34,838 nucleotides of DNA from an uncultured Bacteroidales bacterium (GCA_900546445.1 URCV01000015.1:1-34838), one strand, 5' to 3'; shown: positions 7,503 through 16,505, counted from the first letter of the stretch. A program made the numbers and translations. Notes: generated by a model not told the origin, from the letters alone.

Positions 7503-8459
7503 CTAACGGAATTTGCTGTCTTCTTCCAGCATCCCCAAATAGGATGCATACCTTTCCTGAGATATTTCACCCCTCTCCACGGCTTCCTTCACCGCACATC
7601 CAGGCTCGTGAGTATGGGAGCAAGGCGTGAACCTACACTTTTCCGAAGCCCTCAGCATCTCCGGGAAATAAGTGTAAATCTCTTCTTTTTCAAGACCATA
7701 CAGGCCGAATCCCCTAAGTCCCGGAGTGTCTATGATGTAGCCTCCGCTACTTATCGGATACATCTCGTAAAGCGAAGTGGTGTGCTTTCCCTGAAGATGC
7801 GAAAGACTTATTTCCCCCACCTTAGGATCGAGAGTCGGGTCAAGTGCCTTTATAATCGAGGATTTTCCTACTCCTGACTCCCCGCTTATGAGATTTATTC
7901 CCTGTTCACCTTCCTTTCCTCGACACAGCGCCCGCAGTTCCTCCATTCCTTCTCCTGTCTTCGCAGAAGTCTCCAGCACATCGTAACCTGCTTCGGTGTA
8001 GACGGACTTGAAATAATCCAGATAATCCTTCGCCTCGTCCCTGTATAGGTCGACCTTATTCAAGACTATCGTCACGGGAATCTTGAACATCTCGCAGGAA
8101 ACGAGCTGCCTATCGAGAAACGGGAGTTTAATTTCCGGAAAATAGAGAGTGCAGACCAGGAACACGCGATCGAGATTCGCCGCTATCACGTGAGACTGTC
8201 GCGAGAGGTTCGTGGACTTTCTAATCAGATGATTATGCCGAGGCAAAATCCTAGTTATCTGCGCCGGTGTCTTCTCGGTCGGAGTGGATTCATACTCGTA
8301 CTCCACCCTGTCTCCTACCGCTATAGGATTAGTGGACGAGGACGCCTTAAGCCTTACGCGGCCGCGAAGCACGGCGGGAAACAATTCCCACTGTGGAAGG
8401 AGTCCCAACACAAAGTGACTTCCCGCGTTCTTTACTACTATCGCCTCTCCTTTGGTCAT
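7503..8459 (-). CDS. rsgA: ribosome small-subunit-dependent GTPase A
   Basis: The 318-aa protein shows the circularly permuted GTPase order typical of RsgA: an N-terminal OB-fold, then G4 (NKVD), G1 (GESGVGKSS), G3 (DTPG), and a C-terminal zinc site with CRFTPCSHTHEPGC. RsgA checks late 30S assembly and releases RbfA. It is the first gene of the operon that continues with the prenyltransferase, U32, S41 and rdgB genes. A TAAATTTG -7 motif lies only 5 bases upstream of the ATG, which would leave almost no 5' leader. Confidence 0.95.
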   Translation of the reverse strand: MTKGEAIVVKNAGSHFVLGLLPQWELFPAVLRGRVRLKASSSTNPIAVGDRVEYEYESTPTEKTPAQITRILPRHNHLIRKSTNLSRQSHVIAANLDRVFLVCTLYFPEIKLPFLDRQLVSCEMFKIPVTIVLNKVDLYRDEAKDYLDYFKSVYTEAGYDVLETSAKTGEGMEELRALCRGKEGEQGINLISGESGVGKSSIIKALDPTLDPKVGEISLSHLQGKHTTSLYEMYPISSGGYIIDTPGLRGFGLYGLEKEEIYTYFPEMLRASEKCRFTPCSHTHEPGCAVKEAVERGEISQERYASYLGMLEEDSKFR

Positions 8460-8464
8460 ACCTA

Positions 8465-8472
8465 CAAATTTA
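8465..8472 (-). promoter_or_regulatory. rsgA: -7 motif abutting the rsgA start
   Basis: On the - strand TAAATTTG (8472-8465) matches TAnnTTTG and is followed by only TAGGT before the ATG at 8459. I do not see a clear TTTG 19-21 bases upstream. If used, the transcript would start at or within a few bases of the ATG. Confidence 0.4.
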
Positions 8473-8535
8473 CATAATTTATTTGAATCAGTGCGAGGCT
8501 CCCGCGACCGATTTAAGGGTAAACAAAAATTTAAG

Positions 8536-8543
8536 TATATTTG
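8536..8543 (+). promoter_or_regulatory. rnr: -7 promoter motif for rnr
   Basis: TATATTTG matches TAnnTTTG and lies 24 bases before the rnr ATG. TTTA at 8512-8515 sits 20 bases upstream as a degenerate -33 element. The rsgA and rnr promoters share this 108-base divergent gap. Confidence 0.55.
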
Positions 8544-8567
8544 TAGGATTAAAAGACTTCAAACATT

Positions 8568-10562
8568 ATGCTTAGAAAGAAAAAGCATCATCCCGGAAAG
8601 AAAATATTTCCTACATTCATAGGAACGGTACAAATGACTCGCGAAGGATTCGCTTTCGTGAGAGTGGAAGGAGAAGATGAGGACATATTCGTGCCTGCCT
8701 CGAAAACGCGAGGTGCACTTAACGGAGACTTGGTGCGCGTGAGCGTGGCTAAGGAGAAGGCGCCTGCGACTAAGAAGAGCAAGTCCACTAAGGAGGGACG
8801 CCGCGAGGGATGTGTCGTAGATGTTCTGGAGCGTAGTGAAAAACCTTTCATAGGTATTTTCCACAGTAGCGGCAAAGGCGCTTGGGTGCTTATGCAAAGC
8901 CGCGTAATGCCTTATGACATAGAGGTAGACCCCGAGCAGGCCAAGAAGGCCGGCGCCGAAAAAGGCTGGAAAGTTTCCGTCCGAGTCGAGCATTGGAATA
9001 AGGGCGAGAGCCTTCCTTTCGGAAAGATTATCGACGTACTAGGCGCCCCAGGAGAGAACGAAACCGAGATGCACAGCATTCTCGCCGAATTCGGACTTCC
9101 TTATAGGTTCGAGCCCGAATTGGAAAAGGCCGCAGAGAAGATTTCAGATAAGATAAAGGTGAAGGACATTAAGGAGCGTCGCGATTTCCGAGACACCTTC
9201 ACTTTCACCATAGACCCCGAAGACGCTAAGGACTTCGACGATGCGCTTTCATTCAAGCCTTTGGAAAACGGTAATTTCGAGGTCGGAGTGCATATCGCCG
9301 ACGTGTCGCACTATGTCACTCCGGGAAGCGACATAGACAGGGAAGCCAGAGACAGAGGCACATCCGTCTATTTGGCGGACCGCACCGTCCCTATGCTTCC
9401 AGAAAAACTATGCAACCGCCTGTGCTCGCTTCGCCCTAACGAGGAAAAACTTTGCTTCTCAGCAGTTTTCGAAATCACACCGAGAGCTGCCATAAGAAAG
9501 AAATGGTTCGGCAGGACAGTTATCAAGTCGAATTTCCGTCTCACCTACGAACAAGCCCAGGACATCATCGAGGGCATCGCCGAGAACCCGGACACGGAGC
9601 TCCAAACGGCCATAACGGTCTTGAACAAATTGGCCGGAATCCTGAAGGGCAAACGCCGCAAGGCGGGAGCGATCGACTTCTCGCGACCGGAAATGAAGGT
9701 ACTGTGCGACGAAACCGGGCGTCCGATAGACGTCTACCAGAAAATCAGCAAGGAGGCCAATTGGCTCATCGAGGAGTTTATGCTTCTGGCCAATCGCAGC
9801 GTCGCCGAGTTCGTGGCTGCGACCGGAAAGACCTTCGTCTACCGCGTGCACGACGTGCCTAATCCGGAGAAGCTGGAATCACTAAGGCACTTCGCGAAGA
9901 GCTTGGGCTACAAGATGAACGGCGAGCTGGAAGGGAAAAAGGCTGCGGGAGCGATTTCCGATTTGCTGGACAAGGCTACCGGCAAACCTGAGGCGGCGGC
10001 ATTCAAGGACATAGCGCTGCGTTCTATGGCGAAGGCCAAATACAGCACCGAGAACATAGGACATTACGGACTGGCTTTCGCAGACTACACGCACTTCACT
10101 TCTCCTATTAGAAGATACCCGGACCTTATGGTTCACAGGCTGTTAGCCCTGTATTTGGATAATGCGAAGAGTCAAGATAGGGAGTTCTACGAGAGTGAGT
10201 GCAAGTATGCTTCGGGAAGGGAGGCGCTGGCCTCTGAGGCAGAGCGCACCAGCGTGAAATATAAGGTCGTGGAGTTTATGCAAGATAAAGTGGGTCAAGA
10301 GTTTGTAGGGCACATTTCCGGCCTTACCGAATGGGGAATGTATGTGGAAATCGAACCTACCCATATCGAGGGTATGGTAGCGCTGCGTTCCATCAAGTCG
10401 GACTTCTTCGAATTCGACGAAAAACTCTATCGCATAAAGGGAAGGCGTACGCGCAAGGTTTATCGTCTGGGCGACGAGGTGCGCATCCGCGTTTCGAACA
10501 CGAATCTGGAGCAGAGGCTGCTGGACTACGAGTTGGTAGAGGAGCGCCGTAAAGCCTCCTAA
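8568..10562 (+). CDS. rnr: ribonuclease R (RNase II/RNB family)
   Basis: The 664-aa protein has N-terminal cold-shock OB domains (beginning FIGTVQMTREGFAFVRVEGEDEDIFV), a central RNB exonuclease domain with the active-site run DPEDAKDFDDALS and the downstream HYGLAFADYTHFTSPIRRYPDL block, and a C-terminal S1 domain (about 570-655). It degrades structured RNA processively from the 3' end in the cytoplasm. It is shorter than the longest RNase R proteins because the N-terminal helix-turn-helix extension is missing. The stop overlaps the stop of manA on the opposite strand by 4 bases. Confidence 0.95.
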   Translation: MLRKKKHHPGKKIFPTFIGTVQMTREGFAFVRVEGEDEDIFVPASKTRGALNGDLVRVSVAKEKAPATKKSKSTKEGRREGCVVDVLERSEKPFIGIFHSSGKGAWVLMQSRVMPYDIEVDPEQAKKAGAEKGWKVSVRVEHWNKGESLPFGKIIDVLGAPGENETEMHSILAEFGLPYRFEPELEKAAEKISDKIKVKDIKERRDFRDTFTFTIDPEDAKDFDDALSFKPLENGNFEVGVHIADVSHYVTPGSDIDREARDRGTSVYLADRTVPMLPEKLCNRLCSLRPNEEKLCFSAVFEITPRAAIRKKWFGRTVIKSNFRLTYEQAQDIIEGIAENPDTELQTAITVLNKLAGILKGKRRKAGAIDFSRPEMKVLCDETGRPIDVYQKISKEANWLIEEFMLLANRSVAEFVAATGKTFVYRVHDVPNPEKLESLRHFAKSLGYKMNGELEGKKAAGAISDLLDKATGKPEAAAFKDIALRSMAKAKYSTENIGHYGLAFADYTHFTSPIRRYPDLMVHRLLALYLDNAKSQDREFYESECKYASGREALASEAERTSVKYKVVEFMQDKVGQEFVGHISGLTEWGMYVEIEPTHIEGMVALRSIKSDFFEFDEKLYRIKGRRTRKVYRLGDEVRIRVSNTNLEQRLLDYELVEERRKAS

Positions 10563-11425
10563 CAATGGGTTGTCAGAAGGCTTGATGTTTCGTCAAGTGG
10601 GGTAATCTGCACTTCTCGCTCTTGCGAGGTGAGAATCAGCGCACATTCTCCGGGGTTAATCTCCGATGCTCCGGAAGCGGTTTTCAAAAGGCTTCGGCCC
10701 TTCATCTGCATCACCACCATAAATTCTCCGCAGTCATCCAGCGGTAGTTCGAAAGGATGGTCCAGTTCGAGAAGGTCTGTCGTGAAGTGCTTACAGCTAA
10801 CCAGATTCACACTCGAATCCTTAACGTGCTCGTAGTGCGTCCTGTAGTCGGGCAGCACCGTGTAATCGATGGCTTCTCGGGCCAATTCGGTATGCAATTC
10901 GCGCGGCTTTCCGTCCAGACCCGGTCTTCCGTAATCGTAGATGCGATAGGTAATGTCGGAAGTCTGCTGAATCTCTGCGAGATAGCAGCCTCCACCTATG
11001 GCGTGGATGCGTCCCGAAGGCAGGTAGAATACGTCACCCGGAGCTACGCTATAGTCTTGAAGCACCTCGGTAATCCTGTTCTGCTGCACGAGATCCACAT
11101 ATTCCTGGGGTGTGATGGCGATTTTAAGTCCGCTTATAAGATGCGCACCGGGTGCAGCATCTATAATGTACCACATCTCGGTCTTGCCATTACATCCGTG
11201 TCTTTGACGGGCGAGCTCATCGGAAGGATGAACCTGTATGGACAAGTCTTTCTTAGCATCTATGAATTTTATCAGTAGCGGAAAAGTGCCTTGATAGACA
11301 TCGGTAATCTTTTTCCCTGCCTGCGGCCCTTCCGCTATAACCGACTCGTCGCCGGGGACAGCCGAAAGAACCCAGCTTTCGGTGCCCCATACGCGAGTTT
11401 TCAATATCGGTTTAAACTTGAACAT
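10559..11425 (-). CDS. manA: class I mannose-6-phosphate isomerase
   Basis: This 288-aa cupin-type enzyme interconverts mannose 6-phosphate and fructose 6-phosphate. The zinc-site segments are visible: QVHPSDELA, GKTEMWYI, and GRIHAIGGG. The opening MFKFKPILKTRVWGTESW and the IQQTSDITYRIYDYGR motif are typical of the short bacterial type I form. The gene starts one base after the stop of gpmI, so both should be translated from one mRNA. The length is slightly below the roughly 315 aa usual for Bacillus-type ManA, without obvious loss of a catalytic segment. Confidence 0.93.
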   Translation of the reverse strand: MFKFKPILKTRVWGTESWVLSAVPGDESVIAEGPQAGKKITDVYQGTFPLLIKFIDAKKDLSIQVHPSDELARQRHGCNGKTEMWYIIDAAPGAHLISGLKIAITPQEYVDLVQQNRITEVLQDYSVAPGDVFYLPSGRIHAIGGGCYLAEIQQTSDITYRIYDYGRPGLDGKPRELHTELAREAIDYTVLPDYRTHYEHVKDSSVNLVSCKHFTTDLLELDHPFELPLDDCGEFMVVMQMKGRSLLKTASGASEINPGECALILTSQEREVQITPLDETSSLLTTHC

Positions 11426-11426
11426 C

Positions 11427-12947
11427 TTAGATGAGCGGCTCTGCCGTCATAGCTTCAGGCTGAGGAATGCCCATAAGTTTGAGGATGGTAGGCGCCACAT
11501 TACACAGAGCACCATCCTTTACGGTCTTCACTTCGTCTCCGGCATTTACTACGACGAACTGTACAGGATTCAATGAGTGGGCGGTATTAGGTGTACCGTC
11601 TTCGTTAACCGCATAGTCTGCATTTCCGTGATCTGCAGTAATAAGAACTACGTAGTCGTGCTCGACAGCTACCTTAACCACTTCTCCCACGAGGTTATCT
11701 ACGACCTCCACTGCCTTGCAGATAGCAGGATAGATGCCGGTGTGCCCTACCATATCGCCATTAGCGAAGTTAAGGATAATGGCATCTTCCTTTTCGGTCT
11801 TCAACACGTCTATCAGTTTGCTTGCCACTTCGGGAGCACTCATCTCCGGCTGAAGGTCATAGGTAGCGACCTTAGGTGAGTTTACGAGGATTCTGTCTTC
11901 GTTCTCGAAAGGCTCTTCGCGTCCTCCGTTGAAGAAGAATGTCACGTGAGCATATTTCTCTGTCTCGGCAATGCGAAGCTGGTGTTTTCCGGCGCGTGCG
12001 AGAGTCTCTCCGAGGGTGTCCGTAACGAGTTCCTTATCGAAGAGGATATGGAGTCCAGTGAAGGAAGCGTCGTATGGAGTAAGACAGCAGTAGTAAAGAG
12101 GAATGGTGTGCATTCCCTGCTCCGGCATATCGTGCTGCGTAAGGACGGATGTCATCTCACGAGCGCGGTCATTACGGAAGTTGAAGAATATAACGGTGTC
12201 GTTAGCTTCTATCTTAGCAAGAGGCTTGCCGCCTTCGGTAATTACTATAGGCTTGATGAACTCATCGGTAACGCCTTCGTCATAAGATGCTTGGATGGCG
12301 GCCTGAGCGCTTTCGAACTCGGCGCCCTTTCCGTCTACGAGCATATCGTAGGCTGTCTTGACACGGTCCCATCTCTTGTCTCTGTCCATCGCATAGAAGC
12401 GTCCGCAGACCGTAGCTACCTTGCCGGTGCTTTCTGCCATCTTCTCTTCGAGCTCTTTCACGAAGCCAAGTCCGCTGTGAGGGTCGGTGTCGCGTCCGTC
12501 CATAAAGCAGTGTACGAACACATTTTCGAGACCGTAGCGCTTAGCTTCTGCGAGGAATTCGTAGACGTGATCGAGTGAGGAGTGCACGCCACCGTGGCTG
12601 CAGAGTCCCATAAGATGGAGTTTGCCTCCGTTTTTCTTAACGTTCTCGAAGGCTGCTGCGATTTCCTTATTCTGGAGCAGTTTGTGCTCTTCGCAGGCCA
12701 TATTGATCTTTACGAGGTCTTGGTAGATGGTTCTACCTGCGCCGAGGTTCATATGTCCCACTTCGGAGTTTCCCATCTGTCCGTCCGGGAGGCCTACGTA
12801 TTTTCCGCAAGCCTGGAGGTGACTGAATGGGTATTTGGCACGAAGGGCGTCAATATTCGGAGTCCCCTGTGTGTAAATGGCATTACTATGGTCGTGACGG
12901 CCTTCGCCCCAACCATCCAAAATCATTAAAAGTACTTTTCTGTTCAT
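11427..12947 (-). CDS. gpmI: 2,3-bisphosphoglycerate-independent phosphoglycerate mutase
   Basis: The 506-aa length is standard for cofactor-independent phosphoglycerate mutase, which interconverts 3- and 2-phosphoglycerate in glycolysis using manganese. Metal and catalytic segments are intact: LDGWGEG at the N terminus, the phosphoserine region GQMGNSEVGHMNLGAGR, SHGGVHSSLDH, MDGRDTDPHSG, FFNFRNDRAREMT, NFANGDMVGHTG, TADHGNAD and NTAHSLNPV. It is followed by manA with a 1-base gap. Upstream there is a 47-base AT-rich leader and then the palindromic element at 12995-13197. Confidence 0.96.
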   Translation of the reverse strand: MNRKVLLMILDGWGEGRHDHSNAIYTQGTPNIDALRAKYPFSHLQACGKYVGLPDGQMGNSEVGHMNLGAGRTIYQDLVKINMACEEHKLLQNKEIAAAFENVKKNGGKLHLMGLCSHGGVHSSLDHVYEFLAEAKRYGLENVFVHCFMDGRDTDPHSGLGFVKELEEKMAESTGKVATVCGRFYAMDRDKRWDRVKTAYDMLVDGKGAEFESAQAAIQASYDEGVTDEFIKPIVITEGGKPLAKIEANDTVIFFNFRNDRAREMTSVLTQHDMPEQGMHTIPLYYCCLTPYDASFTGLHILFDKELVTDTLGETLARAGKHQLRIAETEKYAHVTFFFNGGREEPFENEDRILVNSPKVATYDLQPEMSAPEVASKLIDVLKTEKEDAIILNFANGDMVGHTGIYPAICKAVEVVDNLVGEVVKVAVEHDYVVLITADHGNADYAVNEDGTPNTAHSLNPVQFVVVNAGDEVKTVKDGALCNVAPTILKLMGIPQPEAMTAEPLI

Positions 12948-12994
12948 ATACTTATACTAACTAATTCTATCTAATTTCTGCTTTATCAAATTGC

Positions 12995-13197
12995 ATCAAC
13001 GAAGAGAAAGTGCCCTTAAAACGATATCTCCCGTTCACTCGCACATCAGTGCGACGGCTGGGCCGTGTATTTTGCAAAGGCAAAATATGGAAAGGCGAAA
13101 AAGCCGCCAGGGGTAGCCACGATAGTGGCGAATAAGGGGGCTGGAAGCCCCATCATAGGCGACTAGCCGTCCTAAAAGCACATTTCTCTTCGTTGAT
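12995..13197. repeat. 203-bp palindromic multi-hairpin element (MITE/REP-like repeat or structured RNA)
   Basis: The ends form a long inverted repeat: 12995-13013 (starting ATCAACGAAGAGAAA) pairs with 13178-13197 over 19 base pairs with a single bulged base. Inside are five compact hairpins: 13039-13054 (TCGCAC/GTGCGA), 13068-13087 (TATTTTGC/GCAAAATA), 13094-13105 (GGC/GCC), 13116-13129 (GCCAC-GATA-GTGGC) and 13137-13151 (GGGGCT-GGA-AGCCCC). GACGGCT (13053-13059) can also pair long-range with AGCCGTC (13165-13171). It begins 8 bases after the M3 peptidase stop and ends 47 bases before gpmI. Neither end carries a T-run, so it is not an ordinary terminator, and I see no target-site duplication. 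There is no second copy in this window. Confidence 0.6.
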
Positions 13198-13205
13198 ATC
13201 ACGCA

Positions 13206-15200
13206 CTACTTCAAGCCGCGTGCCTTTAGCATGGCGTCTGACTGAGGGTCGCGACCTGCAAATTCGTGATAAAGCACCATAGGCTCCTCACTTCCACCCC
13301 TTTCGAGGAAAGTCTTCTTGAACTTAAGTGCCAATTCCTTATCCCACACTCCGTTTGGCGAACTCTGGAAAATGCTGAAAGCATCCTTGTCAAGCACCTC
13401 CGACCAGAGGTAACCATAGTAACCCGAATCGTAACCGCTTCCACCGAAGATATGGTTGAAATAAGTACTCTGATAACGATATGTAATCTGAGGAATGAGC
13501 CCGATCTCCTTAGCCACCTGAGCCTCGAACTTATCGACATCTATACCCTCCACGCTAGTGAGCTCGTGCCAACGCATATCCAGAATCGAAGCCGCAGCCA
13601 ATTCCGCAGTCATAAATCCCTGATTGAACTTGGAAGCGGCATTGATCTTCTCCACCAATTCCTGTGGAATGACCTCTCCGGCATCGTTCTTCGCATAAAG
13701 CGCAAGCAACTCAGGCTGGAAAGCCCAATTTTCGTTAAACTGAGAGAACATCTCCACGAAGTCCCTCTTGACGCTCGTGCCGCTTACCGAAGGGTAATGG
13801 CACTTCGACAACAATCCGTGAAGTGCATGTCCGAACTCGTGGAAAGTAGTCTGCACGTCGTCGATACTCATATACTCCGACAAATTGCCTACATTCACGA
13901 TGATAGGCCTTACGTCGTTACCTGCGGCGTCGTAATATTGATTGCGGACATTGTTCATCCACGCTCCGCCGCGTTTGCTGCTACGAGGGAAAAGGTCCGT
14001 AGTAAGAATACCGATAAGCGAACCGTCATCGTAAGTAAGCTTCCAAGTGGTCACGCAATCCGGATTATAGCTCGGAACGCCCTCTATCTTCTCGGCATTT
14101 ACGCCATAAAGCATCTTCGCAGCGGTAAACACTCCATTAAGCACATTCTCAGCCTTAAAGTATTTGCTTACTGCATCTTCATCCAAGTCATACTTGGCAC
14201 GTCTTACCTTCTCGGCATAGTACCACCAGTCCCACTGCTCTATCTTGGAGCCCTTAGGGAGGATTCCCGCCTTGACGTCAGCGTCCATAAAGAGCTGCAT
14301 CTCCTTCAATTCCTGCTTGGCCCTGACATTGGCCGCATCCATTATGCCCTTCAAGAACTCATCCACGGTCTGAGGGTTAGATGCCATCTTGTCCGAAAGG
14401 GTGAAGGCTGCCGAAGACTCGTAGCCTAAGATATTGGCCTTACGGGTGCGAAGCGCCACCAATTCGAGAATGAGCGCACGGTTGTCATACTCGTTTCCGT
14501 TATGTCCGCGCGAACGATAAGCCTCGTTATACTGCCTGCGAAGCTCGCGGTCGGCAGTCGTGGTCATCATCGCAGGATAAGAGCTCACGCTAAATCCGAA
14601 CTTTTCCTGAAATGCGTTGGACTCTGCGAGTATGTTGTTACCTATCTTCTGGTTAAGTGCGGCCACGCGTGCGTTAATCTCGCGAAGCTCATCCTGCTGC
14701 TCGGCATTCAGGCCAATACCCTCGCGCTCAAAGCCCTCGTACCAGCCCTTGAGCACCATCTGCTGCTCGCGGGTCAGCGCGCTCTGATCTGCCTCATAAA
14801 CGGCCTTGACTCTGGCATAGAGAGCCTTGTTGAAATTAATGTCGGTGCTGTGCGCACTCAACAGGCCAATCGCCTCTTCCACCACGGCATCGAGTTCCTC
14901 GGTGCGGTCAGTCTCGGCCACATTGAAGAGAACGCCTTCCACTTTTGAAAGGATGCTGCCTGAAAGCTCGAGCGCAGCGATGGTGTTCTCGAAAGAAGGA
15001 GTACGGGTGTCGCCGATAATGGCGTCTATCTCCGCGTTCTGCTGCTTTATACCTTCCTTTACTGCAGGAATATAGTCGGAGGTACGTATTTCATCAAACG
15101 GTGGAATACCGTATGGGGTATTCCACTGTTTGAGAAAAGGATTGCTGTGACATGATGTTAATGAAACTGCCATCACAATTATAGCTGCTAATCTTTTCAT
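13206..15200 (-). CDS. M3-family metallopeptidase lipoprotein (oligopeptidase/Dcp-like)
   Basis: The 664-aa protein starts with a short lipoprotein signal (LTSC, Cys17), so it is exported, unlike cytoplasmic OpdA. The zinc site HEFGHALHGL is intact, followed by the M3 blocks KRDFVEMFSQFNENW and the C-terminal SGYDSGYYGYLWSEV. Family members cleave short peptides, dipeptidyl carboxypeptidases (Dcp) removing C-terminal dipeptides. It is the last gene of the six-gene secreted operon, starting 3 bases after the DUF5689 stop. Its role beside nucleases is unclear; trimming peptides released with nucleoprotein is one guess. Confidence 0.92.
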   Translation of the reverse strand: MKRLAAIIVMAVSLTSCHSNPFLKQWNTPYGIPPFDEIRTSDYIPAVKEGIKQQNAEIDAIIGDTRTPSFENTIAALELSGSILSKVEGVLFNVAETDRTEELDAVVEEAIGLLSAHSTDINFNKALYARVKAVYEADQSALTREQQMVLKGWYEGFEREGIGLNAEQQDELREINARVAALNQKIGNNILAESNAFQEKFGFSVSSYPAMMTTTADRELRRQYNEAYRSRGHNGNEYDNRALILELVALRTRKANILGYESSAAFTLSDKMASNPQTVDEFLKGIMDAANVRAKQELKEMQLFMDADVKAGILPKGSKIEQWDWWYYAEKVRRAKYDLDEDAVSKYFKAENVLNGVFTAAKMLYGVNAEKIEGVPSYNPDCVTTWKLTYDDGSLIGILTTDLFPRSSKRGGAWMNNVRNQYYDAAGNDVRPIIVNVGNLSEYMSIDDVQTTFHEFGHALHGLLSKCHYPSVSGTSVKRDFVEMFSQFNENWAFQPELLALYAKNDAGEVIPQELVEKINAASKFNQGFMTAELAAASILDMRWHELTSVEGIDVDKFEAQVAKEIGLIPQITYRYQSTYFNHIFGGSGYDSGYYGYLWSEVLDKDAFSIFQSSPNGVWDKELALKFKKTFLERGGSEEPMVLYHEFAGRDPQSDAMLKARGLK

Positions 15201-15203
15201 TTA

Positions 15204-16505
15204 TTATTCTACTACGATATCGTCTAAACTATTTACTATGAACTGAATATTTCCCTGATAAAGGGTAAGGATACCGGTGAGGGAAACTGACTTGCTGCCA
15301 TTGAGCACCGATGCAGGAATCTTGCTGTCGGCGAACTTGGCAAATCCACTCGTGCGAAGCTGTATGGTAGTGCTGCCGAGAGTGAAATACTGGCTCACGG
15401 CATAGCCGTTTGCGTTCTGTGCCAAGCAGTAGCGAGGCCACATCTTTACGAGATTCTCAGGTTTCATTCTCTCCTCCACCAGGCTCTGATCCTCTTCCTT
15501 TTCAGGATATACTCCATAGACCCAGAAATATACCGAGCGGCAGAAAGCAGGGTCCTTAAGTTCCATTACGTTCTGGTAGAATGGTTCGTCTGTCTGCTTA
15601 AGGTATTCGAGATTCACCGAACCTACCGAACCGTAGCTCTGGTCATTGGCATTACCTATCATCGCAGCGTCCCAATCCCCACGCTGAAGGTGTGTAAGGA
15701 AATTGGCCTTGCTCATAGCCCAAGAGTCTATTCCCCAAGTCTGATCCGAGAGGAACACACGGTTCTGAGAGTTCTTGTTAGACTCGTCGCTGCTCAGGTA
15801 AAGAAGCGCAAAGGCCTGGTTAGCATACTTAAGTCCCTTCAGAGTCACGAGGCGGCCGAGGTAACGACAATCAGAAAGGGTAGCGTCCTTAGCCGGAAGG
15901 TCTTTTTCGGTAAGGACTACCGGAGTCTGAGGCTCTGCGTCCAGAGGAGATTCCACATAGATGTGGTCCTTAATGACACGGTCCGAACGGATATAAGAAG
16001 TCTCGTAGGCAGTTCCGTAAGTTCCTTGTGCGAAAGCTGCCCCGAGCTGAGTCATACCGTTTCCGCCGTAGTTACCTGACTTATAGCCGTAACTACCTAT
16101 GGAAAGACCACCGGTACGATTACCGGGGCCGCATACCACATAGACTTTCTGGCCTAATTTGTATTCGTTATAAAGACTGTTCTTACCGATTTTAATCTCG
16201 ATGCCACCTGTCTCGTCTTGAATGTAAATCTGGTTATAGAAGTTACCGGGCTTGTCGGTAGAGATGACACGGCCTGCGATTACTATATCGTCCTCTATCT
16301 CCATAGGATGACCCTGAGTGTAGAGTTTCGAAAGTTCCTGAATGGTGTGTGTCACCGTGATGTCGCCAGGCTTTACTACCTGAGAGCCTGATACATCCTC
16401 GCTGCGTGAAGGTTCCGGATACTTCGATGTGAATACCGGGGTAAACTCTTCACAAGAAGAAAGAAGAGCACAAAGGGCAAGTGCTAAGACAATGTTCTTT
16501 TTCAT
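15204..16505 (-). CDS. DUF5689 lipoprotein
   Basis: The 433-aa protein has a lipobox (LLSSC, Cys18) and an N-terminal domain matching DUF5689 as I recall it: VTHTIQELSKLY, then EDDIVIAGRVISTDKPGNFYNQIYIQDE and GIEIKIG, an OB-fold-like pattern common in secreted Bacteroidota proteins. The C-terminal 100 residues (VSLTGILTLYQGNIQFIVNSLDDIVV) look like a second OB-type module. Function is not established. It directly follows the TonB-dependent receptor (13-base gap) with an unusually good ribosome-binding site, AAGGAGG, before its ATG. The position suggests a surface partner of the receptor, analogous to a SusD-type lipoprotein but unrelated in sequence. Confidence 0.8.
   Translation of the reverse strand: MKKNIVLALALCALLSSCEEFTPVFTSKYPEPSRSEDVSGSQVVKPGDITVTHTIQELSKLYTQGHPMEIEDDIVIAGRVISTDKPGNFYNQIYIQDETGGIEIKIGKNSLYNEYKLGQKVYVVCGPGNRTGGLSIGSYGYKSGNYGGNGMTQLGAAFAQGTYGTAYETSYIRSDRVIKDHIYVESPLDAEPQTPVVLTEKDLPAKDATLSDCRYLGRLVTLKGLKYANQAFALLYLSSDESNKNSQNRVFLSDQTWGIDSWAMSKANFLTHLQRGDWDAAMIGNANDQSYGSVGSVNLEYLKQTDEPFYQNVMELKDPAFCRSVYFWVYGVYPEKEEDQSLVEERMKPENLVKMWPRYCLAQNANGYAVSQYFTLGSTTIQLRTSGFAKFADSKIPASVLNGSKSVSLTGILTLYQGNIQFIVNSLDDIVVE

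Noticed and set aside
13045..13155. 36-codon frame on the - strand through the palindromic element
   Set aside because: It consists of hairpin arms read as codons, has no ribosome-binding site and matches no family; probably spurious.
12995..13197. Retron ncRNA or integron attC site
   Set aside because: The inverted ends superficially fit, but no reverse transcriptase or integrase is nearby and the ends do not match attC core sites.
12995..13197. Complete MITE with target-site duplication
   Set aside because: No direct duplication flanks the inverted repeat, so insertion by transposition cannot be claimed from this copy alone.
13266..14429. 387-codon open frame on the + strand opposite the M3 peptidase
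   Set aside because: The opposite strand carries an intact HEFGH zinc site and full-length M3 protein; the shadow frame is low in recognisable features.
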